Shown here one piece after another: positions 1 to 5,493 of a DNA stretch of 6,089 nt. The position numbers and the translations under genes were made by a program. The DNA comes from Actinomycetes bacterium. Lineage in GTDB: Bacteria > Actinomycetota > CADDZG01 > JAHWKV01. The stretch covers positions 1-6,089 of the forward strand of contig JAJCYF010000218.1 in NCBI GenBank assembly GCA_029263035.1, in the 5' to 3' direction. The notes below the pieces were generated by a model. The model was not told the DNA's origin and made no database searches. It worked only from the letters and a program-made list of their open reading frames with translations. The first letter of the stretch is position 1; the number at the start of each line of letters is the position of its first letter.

Positions 1-1960
1 ACTCCAGGCCCTTGGCTCCGTGAACGGTGGTCAGCTTCACCGAGTCGTCTGCCTGGTGGACCTCCAGCTCCATGGTGTCTTCGGCATCTTCGGCCGCGTC
101 GAGGTACTCCAGGAACTCGGCCAGCGACGGCTCGCCGGAGATGGGGGCGAAGTTGGCGACCAGGCTCATGAACTGGCGCAGGTTGCCCATCGAGGCCGCG
201 GCATCCTGCCTGGGGCTCGCCGCCAGCGCGTCGGCGATGCCGGTGGTGGCGACGATTTTTTGCACCAGGTCGAGCAGCGGTGCGCCGGCGCCCCTCCGCA
301 GCGCCCACAGCTCCGCCCTCATGCGCAGCAGCCTCTCCAGCGCATCGGGGGCCAGCTGAGGAATGAGCTCCAGGTGGTCCAGCGCCTCCACCAGCGAGAA
401 CGCCACATCGTCCGGCTCGAAGTCGGTCTCGTCCGGCACCTTGGTGCCCTCGGCGTGCGGCAGGTCCCTCTTTTTGGTGTCGGACAGGGCGCGGGTCCTC
501 CCGGCCGCCCAGCGGGCCAGCACCGCCAGATCCCGGTAGTGGATGCGGTAGCGGGGGCCGAGAAGGATCCGGGCAAGCCAGCGGTTGCTCCCAGGGCCCG
601 GCTCCGCCACCAGGCGCAGCCAGGAGACCGTGTCCATGACCTCGGGTACCTGGAGCAGCCCTCCGAGCCCCACGACCTCTACGGGGATCTCATGCTCTTT
701 GAGCACCGAGTAGATGAGGCCCATGTGCGACTTGCGGCGCACCAGGATGGCGAAGTCCTTCCAGCCGGTGACCGGCCGGCCCGGCCCCACCGGCTTGCCG
801 TGGTACTTGAGAATCTCGCCGGCGATGAACTCCGCCTCCGCCCGCTGGTCGGTCAAAAGAGCGGTGCCCACAAACCCTTCGCCGTTGAAGGCCACCGCCT
901 CCAGGGGCTGTCCGGGGCGGCGTTCCTGCGAAACCCGGCCGATCACCGCATTGGCGACCTCAACCACCTTTTCGCCGCTGCGGAAGTTGTCCGAAAGCGA
1001 CAGGAACTGGTGGGCCTCCCCGCCCGCCCGGAGAAAGTGCTTCAAAGGAAAGTCGATGAGGTTGAAAAGTGTGGAACCCCGCCACTGGAAGATGTTCTGC
1101 CGGGCGTCGCCCACCGCCGTGACGTTGCTGCCGTGAGGCGCCAGTGCCTGCATCATCCGCCGCTGGGCGACGTTGGTGTCCTGATACTCGTCGAGCAGGA
1201 TGGCCGGGAACCGCTGCCGCAGGTCCGCCGCCACCGAACTCCAGCTCTCAAGGATCTGCACCGCCTTGGTCACCTGGTCCCCAAAGTCCATACAGCGGCG
1301 GGCGCGCTTGAGGTCCTGGTAGGCACGCACGACCTTGGTCAGCTCGCAGCGCCGGCCGGAGTTGACCAGGACATCCCGCTCGTACGCCTCTTTGCGGTCC
1401 AGGATCCGCCCGTCCTCCTCCGCCACCTGCTCGGGGGTGACGTAGTTGTTGGCGCACTGGTCCGCCAGACCCAGGGCCATGCGGGTCAAGGAGGCGATGG
1501 AGCGGGAGTCGATAGCGTCGAACGGCTCCACGTGGTTGAGCGACTCCGCCAGCAGCTGCCAGGTCTGGGCCTGCGAGAGCAGCGACGACTCCGGGTCGAT
1601 GCCCACCCGGACCCCCTCCTGGCGAACGATCCGGTCGGCAAACGAGTTGTAGGTGGAGACGGTGGGCAGCTCGCCGGGCTGCGGGTCCATGGCTTCGAAC
1701 GCCAGCTCGATGCGTTCCTCCAGCTCGCGGGCGGCCTTGTTGGTGAAGGTTAGACCCAGGATCTGCGACGGCCGGGCGATGCCCTCCTCCACCATCCACA
1801 CCATCCGGGCGGCCATGATGGCGGTCTTGCCGCTTCCGGCACCGGCGATGATGGCCAGGGGCTCGGGCGGGTGCGACAGGGCAAGCCACTGCTCCGCGGT
1901 GGGCTCATTGCCCCGCATCGCCGCCCGGACCGCCGGGCTGGCCGCCAAACCGGCTCTCAC
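1..1960 (-). CDS. adnB: AdnB-like UvrD/Rep-family helicase subunit of a double-strand-break resection motor-nuclease (3' part missing)
   Basis: The frame is open from a GTG at 1960 to the left edge: 653 residues, no stop or frameshift. It is a superfamily 1A DNA motor. Visible motifs are Walker A AGAGSGKT (residues 39-46, K45), motif Ia TFTNKAAREL (71-80), motif Ib STYNSFA (102-108), Walker B LLDEYQDTN (255-263, with catalytic D257/E258), motif III VGDARQNIFQWRGS (283-296), motif IV DNFRS (324-328) and motif V VHGAKGLE at the truncated end. Motif VI and any C-terminal nuclease domain would lie outside the window; mycobacterial AdnB is about 1,100 residues. The intact acidic pair suggests an active ATPase, matching the lead-motor role known for AdnB. 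The gene follows an AdnA-like gene with a 4-bp overlap, the adnA-adnB order of mycobacteria. The GTG start is set by a perfect AGGAGG 7 nt upstream. Without the C-terminus, a plain UvrD/PcrA helicase cannot be fully excluded, but the AdnA-type partner makes AdnB the better call. Confidence 0.82.
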   Translation of the reverse strand, partial: MRAGLAASPAVRAAMRGNEPTAEQWLALSHPPEPLAIIAGAGSGKTAIMAARMVWMVEEGIARPSQILGLTFTNKAARELEERIELAFEAMDPQPGELPTVSTYNSFADRIVRQEGVRVGIDPESSLLSQAQTWQLLAESLNHVEPFDAIDSRSIASLTRMALGLADQCANNYVTPEQVAEEDGRILDRKEAYERDVLVNSGRRCELTKVVRAYQDLKRARRCMDFGDQVTKAVQILESWSSVAADLRQRFPAILLDEYQDTNVAQRRMMQALAPHGSNVTAVGDARQNIFQWRGSTLFNLIDFPLKHFLRAGGEAHQFLSLSDNFRSGEKVVEVANAVIGRVSQERRPGQPLEAVAFNGEGFVGTALLTDQRAEAEFIAGEILKYHGKPVGPGRPVTGWKDFAILVRRKSHMGLIYSVLKEHEIPVEVVGLGGLLQVPEVMDTVSWLRLVAEPGPGSNRWLARILLGPRYRIHYRDLAVLARWAAGRTRALSDTKKRDLPHAEGTKVPDETDFEPDDVAFSLVEALDHLELIPQLAPDALERLLRMRAELWALRRGAGAPLLDLVQKIVATTGIADALAASPRQDAAASMGNLRQFMSLVANFAPISGEPSLAEFLEYLDAAEDAEDTMELEVHQADDSVKLTTVHGAKGLE

Positions 1961-4923
1961 AGGCCCACCTCCTGGCCGTCGGGGTACAGGGGGCACAGCG
2001 GACGCATCTTGCAGAAGTGGCAGTCGGCGCCCGGGCTGGGCCGGAAGTCCTCGGTTCTCACCGCTTCGATGATCCCGGGAAGCTTCTCGATAACCTTCTC
2101 CGCCTCCTCGGCGTTCTGGGTGAGGACCTGATGCGATCCATCCCGGTTGTACGCCCCGGGGTAGACCAGCCGGGCCAGCAGGGGCTCCCCGAACTCCTGC
2201 AGCGCCGGGTCCGCCTTCACCGCCAGGTGGTAGATGGCCAGCTGCAGCGAGCTCTGAGCTTCTTTGTAGCTGGGGGCCCACTTGGCGGTCTTGTAGTCGG
2301 TGAGGGTGACTGCAGTGCCTTTGTTCTTACGGTCCATCCGGTCGATCCGGCCCCGCAGCACCGCCCCCGCGTACGGGAAGTCGAACTGCTTTTCGGACAC
2401 CACGTTGGGCCCGGCCGCCGCTTCGTGCCGGTAGAAGACCTCCAGCATCTTCAGCCCGTCGCGGTGGAACTGCCGGGCGATGGTGGAGTTGGGGAAGATG
2501 GTTTCGTCGAAGATCTTGGTGTACTCGGCCTGCAGCTCGGCCGGGTCCTTGATCCGTTCCTGATGCCACGCCTCGAACAGGGCGTGGATCCAGGTCCCAA
2601 ACTTCATCGAGTAGGTGGAGGCCGGATCCAGGCCGAGAACCGACTGCAGCACGTACTGCAGGCCGCAGTTCTCGAACACGCTGAGCCGGGAGTAGGAGGT
2701 GCGCAGCTCACCCTCCACCAGCGGGTCGTCGCCCGAGGTCCAGCCGGCCCGCCCGTACCAGCCGGCCGGGTCGGTGCCCGGGATCTCAGAGAGCGCCACA
2801 ACCGCCGCCACCTTCTCCGCCTCGGGAACGGCCCGGGTGGCCAGCCGCCGGCGAAGGCCTGCGGCCAGCTCGGCGTGGGTGAGCGGCGGCAACTCGCCCG
2901 GCACGGTGACCGCCGGTGCCTCGCCGGAAAGCTCAATCAGGAACCGGCTGGGCTTGGACCGCCCACCTCCCGGGGGCGCGGCGGTGAAGATCGCCCGCTT
3001 GCGGGCCCGTGAGGCCGCAACGTAGAACGTCCGGCGGTCCTCCGAGATGGCTGCCAGCTCGCGGTTCACCGCATCGGGCATCTGAAGCAGGTAGGGATCA
3101 AAAAGCCCCTGCGCCCGGTGGCCCTTGGGAATCCAGGCATCCAGGCATCCGGCGACCACCACCACGTCCCACTCCCGGCCCTTGGCCCCGTGGAAGGTGG
3201 AGATAGCCACCCCCTCCGCCCGCCGGGTGGACGGCGCCAGCCATGGGTCCGCCCCGAAGTCCGCCCGGGCCGCCTCATTGAGGTAGTCGCCGACCGAACC
3301 GGCGCCTCTCCGGCGCTCGACGAACCGCTCCAGCCCGTGGCTGAATGCAACCAGCGCGTCGATGGCAGCATTGGCGGGGTCCAGCGGATCCTCCAGGGCC
3401 CTGGCCTGAAGGCTCTGGTAGTAGGAGGAGCTTGAGTAGACCTGCCAGAAGCACTCGTCGGCCTGGTCCTGGTGCCGGCGGACCAGCTCCGACAGCCGCG
3501 CCAGCTCTGCGGCCTCGGGCGCCGCGGCCACCACCTCCTCCAGCGTGCGCCGGGTGCGCCAGGCGTCCCGCTCGAAACCCCGCCGGGTGGCGTAGTCCAG
3601 CCCGACGAGCGGACTGGTGAGAAGGTCCGGCAGAAGGCGGGGCGTAGCCTCACCCAGGGTTACCCGTACGAGGTCCAGGAAGCACTTCACCACCGGCTCC
3701 GACGCCAGGGGACGATCACCCTGTATGGGCTGGAAGGGGACGTCGCACTGCTCCAGTGCCCGCTGCAGGGGGGTCAGCAGGTACCGCGGCTGTGAGACCA
3801 GCACCGCCATATCCGGCCACGCCACCTTCTCCAGCACGTGCAGACGGCGCAGCTCCCGGGCGATCGACTCGACCTCCTCCACCGTCGAAAGGTACTGGCG
3901 GCACTCGAACTCGGTGTTGTGCCCGGCTACCTGATCGGGCCGGTGGGTGGCCAGGTCGTCGTTGTGGCGGATCAGCCGGTTCAGGGCCGGCGCCAGCGGC
4001 GCGCCTATCCGCTGATTGGTGTCCAGCACCACTGTGCGGTGCGCCCCGAACTTGGTCCCGAACCCGAACACCCAGTCCGGCTCGGCTCCCCGGTAGGTCT
4101 CGATACCGCTGTCCGGGTCCGCGGCGACCACCAGGTTTCCGGTCTGCAGGTGTCCCAGCAGCGCCAGGTGCGCCCGGCCCATGTCCTGCCCGTCGTCGAC
4201 CATCACGTGCGGAAAACGGTCCCGCAGCGCCTCCGCCACCGAGGGGTCCTGCTCCAAAAGGCGCACCGCCGAGGAGATCATCTGCGCGTAGTCCATACGG
4301 GAGCGGTTCCGCAGATGGGCGCGGTAGACATCGACGAACGCCACCACCTCCGACCAGTCCGGCCTGGCCCGGGTTAGGGAGGCGAGGCTCTCGGCCGAGT
4401 GCAGGCTCTGCTCGACCCTGAGGCAGAAATCTGCCACCTCGTCGGCAAAAGCCCTCTCCTTGAGACGGTCCCCCCAGTGAGGCCAGCGCCCGGGGTCTTC
4501 GCCGTCCAGCAGTTCCCGCACCGCTCCCCACTGCTCCGGCGCGGTCAGCAGAACCGGCGGCTCGGAGAAGCCCAGGACCGGGTAGTACCGGGTGACGAGG
4601 TGGTAGGCCAGGGCGTGCCACGTGTACACCGGAACCTCAACCGAAGCCTCATGGGGCAGCAGCCGCACGATCCGCTCCCGGGCCTTCATGGAGTAGGCCC
4701 GGTTGCTGCACAACAAAAGAATGCGGTGCGGGTCCACGCCGCCGGTGGTGGCCAGGTGCAGATAGCGCTCCTCGATCAACCGGGTCTTGCCGGTCCCGGG
4801 TGCGCCCAACACCAGCATGGGTGAGCCGGAGTGCGTGATCACTTCTTCCCCGAATTTGCCGGCTAAAGGGGTCACCAGAGCCATCCTTTGGTCAACCGGG
4901 GGAAGTGGGTTAAGGGTTTTCAT
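1957..4923 (-). CDS. adnA: AdnA-like helicase plus Fe-S RecB-family nuclease subunit
   Basis: This is a complete 988-residue SF1 helicase fused to a PD-(D/E)XK nuclease, predicted to form with AdnB the ATP-dependent motor-nuclease that resects double-strand breaks for recombination. Motor motifs, numbered from the ATG at 4923: Walker A GAPGTGKT (40-47, K46), Ia around 71-84, Ib TWHALAYHL (101-109), Walker B MVDDGQD (241-247), III AADPDSGIETYRGA (267-280), IV DTNQR (301-305), V STFHGAKGREWD (575-586) and VI RRTFYVAASRAR (630-641). Walker B has Asp where Glu is usual (D244), and motif III lacks the usual Gln, so this motor may be weak or silent, as known for AdnA. The nuclease region has H780, GRID (D861), TDYKTAK (D876, K878) and QLAIYH (894-899). 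Cys753 plus C968-x2-C971-x5-C977 should bind a 4Fe-4S cluster, as in AddB-type nucleases. The start is uncertain: GGGA lies 6 nt before this ATG, while a TTG at 4935 has GGAG 4 nt upstream and would add four residues. Confidence 0.85.
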   Translation of the reverse strand: MKTLNPLPPVDQRMALVTPLAGKFGEEVITHSGSPMLVLGAPGTGKTRLIEERYLHLATTGGVDPHRILLLCSNRAYSMKARERIVRLLPHEASVEVPVYTWHALAYHLVTRYYPVLGFSEPPVLLTAPEQWGAVRELLDGEDPGRWPHWGDRLKERAFADEVADFCLRVEQSLHSAESLASLTRARPDWSEVVAFVDVYRAHLRNRSRMDYAQMISSAVRLLEQDPSVAEALRDRFPHVMVDDGQDMGRAHLALLGHLQTGNLVVAADPDSGIETYRGAEPDWVFGFGTKFGAHRTVVLDTNQRIGAPLAPALNRLIRHNDDLATHRPDQVAGHNTEFECRQYLSTVEEVESIARELRRLHVLEKVAWPDMAVLVSQPRYLLTPLQRALEQCDVPFQPIQGDRPLASEPVVKCFLDLVRVTLGEATPRLLPDLLTSPLVGLDYATRRGFERDAWRTRRTLEEVVAAAPEAAELARLSELVRRHQDQADECFWQVYSSSSYYQSLQARALEDPLDPANAAIDALVAFSHGLERFVERRRGAGSVGDYLNEAARADFGADPWLAPSTRRAEGVAISTFHGAKGREWDVVVVAGCLDAWIPKGHRAQGLFDPYLLQMPDAVNRELAAISEDRRTFYVAASRARKRAIFTAAPPGGGRSKPSRFLIELSGEAPAVTVPGELPPLTHAELAAGLRRRLATRAVPEAEKVAAVVALSEIPGTDPAGWYGRAGWTSGDDPLVEGELRTSYSRLSVFENCGLQYVLQSVLGLDPASTYSMKFGTWIHALFEAWHQERIKDPAELQAEYTKIFDETIFPNSTIARQFHRDGLKMLEVFYRHEAAAGPNVVSEKQFDFPYAGAVLRGRIDRMDRKNKGTAVTLTDYKTAKWAPSYKEAQSSLQLAIYHLAVKADPALQEFGEPLLARLVYPGAYNRDGSHQVLTQNAEEAEKVIEKLPGIIEAVRTEDFRPSPGADCHFCKMRPLCPLYPDGQEVGL
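1968..1973 (-). promoter_or_regulatory. Strong ribosome binding site for adnB inside the adnA 3' end
   Basis: On the minus strand these bases read AGGAGG, a perfect Shine-Dalgarno core. Seven nucleotides separate it from the GTG at 1960-1958. It lies within the last codons of adnA, whose TGA (1959-1957) overlaps the GTG as GTGA. This decides the adnB start and points to coupled translation, suiting two subunits of one complex made in equal amounts. The next ATG (codon 15, at 1918) would lose conserved sequence just ahead of Walker A and is less likely. Confidence 0.85.
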
Positions 4924-4967
4924 CTTAGATCCCAAACTACTCCGTGGGTATGACAGAACGGCCGCCT

Positions 4968-4995
4968 CCGGCAGCCGCAGGCACTGAAATGCCGG
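4968..4995 (-). other. Weak inverted repeat in the gap between the LysM gene and adnA
   Basis: CCGGCA (minus strand 4995-4990) and TGCCGG (4973-4968) can pair as a 6-bp stem around a 16-nt loop, beginning just after the LysM stop codon. No run of T follows on the minus strand, and the loop is long, so it is a poor intrinsic terminator. I see no recognisable -35/-10 pair in the rest of the gap. The stem may be chance pairing in GC-rich DNA or a partial attenuator between the two genes. Confidence 0.25.
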
Positions 4996-4996
4996 C

Positions 4997-5395
4997 CTAC
5001 GGCAGGGTCAGCGTCTGTCCGGGGTAGACCTGGGGGGACTTCAGGTGGTTGATCTCGAGCAACCGGTCCACGTACACCCGGGGGTCGGAATCGCCTCCGT
5101 ACTCTCCGGCCACCGCCCACAGGGTCTCCCCCGACTCCACCACATGGGTCTGCGGGGTGGAGACGCTGGAGACCACCGAAACCATCCGGGGCACCAGGAA
5201 AAGGCCGACGACCAGGAGGACTCCCAGGAACAGCGCGATGCGCCCGGGGACCAGCCTGAGCTGCGGCGCCGCGGGCGCAACCGCCCCCGCCGGCACCGGG
5301 ACCCGCCAGCCCCCGGTCACGCCGGCCATCTGCCGGGCGGCGGAAGGCCTGCCGTAAACGGCGGAGGTCGTTGACTTCGAACGTACGTTCTGCAT
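4997..5395 (-). CDS. Single-pass membrane LysM protein, probable SOS-induced cell-division inhibitor (YneA/ChiZ-like)
   Basis: A 132-residue protein in three parts. Residues 1-52 are polar and basic, with six Arg, one Lys and no Asp or Glu. Residues 53-69 (IALFLGVLLVVGLFLVP) form one membrane segment. Residues about 83-132 form a LysM domain: THVVESGETLWAVAGEYG, then INHLKSPQVYPGQTL ending at LP. By the positive-inside rule the tail is cytoplasmic and LysM faces the wall, where it should bind peptidoglycan. The same plan and the same divergent position beside lexA occur in ChiZ (Rv2719c) of M. tuberculosis, and YneA of B. subtilis is also a membrane LysM protein divergent from lexA; both are SOS-induced and interfere with division. 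That this protein does so is inferred. I chose the ATG at 5395 because it falls at the predicted transcription start, giving a leaderless message. ATGs at 5404 (in the -10) and 5431 (in the -35) would lie upstream of that start. No catalytic domain is visible. Confidence 0.8.
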   Translation of the reverse strand: MQNVRSKSTTSAVYGRPSAARQMAGVTGGWRVPVPAGAVAPAAPQLRLVPGRIALFLGVLLVVGLFLVPRMVSVVSSVSTPQTHVVESGETLWAVAGEYGGDSDPRVYVDRLLEINHLKSPQVYPGQTLTLP

Positions 5396-5398
5396 AAT
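5371..5398 (+). promoter_or_regulatory. Predicted housekeeping promoter of lexA
   Basis: TTGACT (5371-5376; 5 of 6 to the -35 consensus) and CATAAT (5393-5398; 5 of 6 to the -10 consensus) are separated by 16 bp. The spacer is exactly LexA operator 1, so bound LexA would block RNA polymerase. The transcription start should be near 5405, leaving a leader of about 90 nt before lexA that carries operators 2 and 3. The -35 lies inside the first codons of the oppositely oriented LysM gene. Confidence 0.72.
5377..5392. promoter_or_regulatory. LexA operator (SOS box) 1
   Basis: The site reads TCGAACGTACGTTCTG and contains the perfect 12-bp palindrome GAACGTACGTTC (5379-5390). It matches CGAAC-RNRY-GTTCG at 13 of 14 positions, differing only in the last base. 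It fills the spacer of the lexA promoter and also overlaps codons 2-7 of the LysM gene on the other strand, where LexA could additionally hinder elongation of that transcript. Confidence 0.88.
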
Positions 5399-5402
5399 TG
5401 GC

Positions 5403-5431
5403 ATGGTAATGAGAACGTGTGTTCGAGTCAA
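5403..5431 (-). promoter_or_regulatory. Predicted promoter of the LysM(-adnA-adnB) transcript
   Basis: On the minus strand TTGACT (5431-5426, 5 of 6) is followed after 17 bp by TACCAT (5408-5403, 4 of 6). LexA operator 2 occupies the spacer and shares one base with the -35. The expected transcription start is near 5396, at or next to the ATG at 5395. The promoter interlocks face to face with that of lexA: each -35 lies beyond the other promoter's start site. The -10 is the weaker element, which lowers confidence. Confidence 0.6.
5411..5426. promoter_or_regulatory. LexA operator (SOS box) 2
   Basis: The site reads GAGAACGTGTGTTCGA. The right half is a perfect GTTCGA, and the left half differs from TCGAAC at two outer bases. 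Against CGAAC-RNRY-GTTCG it scores 13 of 14. It sits in the spacer of the minus-strand LysM promoter and just downstream of the predicted lexA start site (about +7 to +22), so one bound dimer could affect both directions. Confidence 0.85.
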
Positions 5432-5438
5432 GGATCAG

Positions 5439-5454
5439 TCGAACATATGTTTGT
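5439..5454. promoter_or_regulatory. LexA operator (SOS box) 3
   Basis: The site reads TCGAACATATGTTTGT: a perfect left half and a right half with two differences from GTTCGA; it scores 13 of 14 against CGAAC-RNRY-GTTCG. It lies 28 bp (centre to centre) right of operator 2, inside the lexA leader and just upstream of the minus-strand -35. It may strengthen repression by occupying an extra site rather than by covering a promoter core. Confidence 0.8.
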
Positions 5455-5456
5455 CC

Positions 5457-5473
5457 CGGGCCAGATGGGCCCG
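5457..5473 (+). other. GC hairpin in the lexA 5' leader
   Basis: CGGGCC (5457-5462) pairs with GGCCCG (5468-5473) around the 5-nt loop AGATG, a six-pair all-GC stem. It ends seven bases before the lexA ribosome binding site. There is no T-run, so it is not a terminator. It could protect the message or tune access to the start, or be incidental in GC-rich DNA. Confidence 0.35.
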
Positions 5474-5479
5474 TTCGGC

Positions 5480-5486
5480 GGAAGGG
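5480..5486 (+). promoter_or_regulatory. Ribosome binding site of lexA
   Basis: GGAAGGG lies 7 nt before the ATG at 5494. It is a purine-rich, near-consensus Shine-Dalgarno and decides the lexA start. The ATGs upstream in the leader (5408, 5447, 5465) are all out of frame with lexA. Confidence 0.75.
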
Positions 5487-5493
5487 ACCTTCG

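Noticed and set aside
20..1753. 577-codon open frame on the plus strand antisense to adnB
   Set aside because: It lies wholly opposite a frame with full SF1 helicase motifs; long antisense frames are expected in high-GC coding DNA. Its Arg/Gln/Gly-rich translation shows no domain.
2017..3012. 331-codon plus-strand open frame antisense to adnA, and similar shorter frames between 2600 and 4990
   Set aside because: Low-complexity translations opposite a well-supported helicase-nuclease gene; no motif or convincing ribosome site seen.
3716..4621. 301-codon minus-strand frame overlapping adnA in another register
   Set aside because: Gly/Ala/Pro/Arg-rich out-of-frame shadow of adnA, whose own frame contains every helicase motif across this stretch.
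4924..4935. TTG at 4935 as the adnA start
   Set aside because: Not excluded: GGAG lies 4 nt upstream. The ATG at 4923 is preferred as the commoner start codon with GGGA at 6 nt; the difference is four residues.
4968..4995. Terminator between the LysM gene and adnA
   Set aside because: The 6-bp stem has a 16-nt loop and no following T-run, so it does not qualify as an intrinsic terminator; listed only as a weak inverted repeat.
4997..5431. Longer 144-residue form of the LysM protein starting at the ATG at 5431
   Set aside because: That ATG lies within the predicted -35 of its own promoter, lacks a ribosome site, and the added residues run through operator 2.
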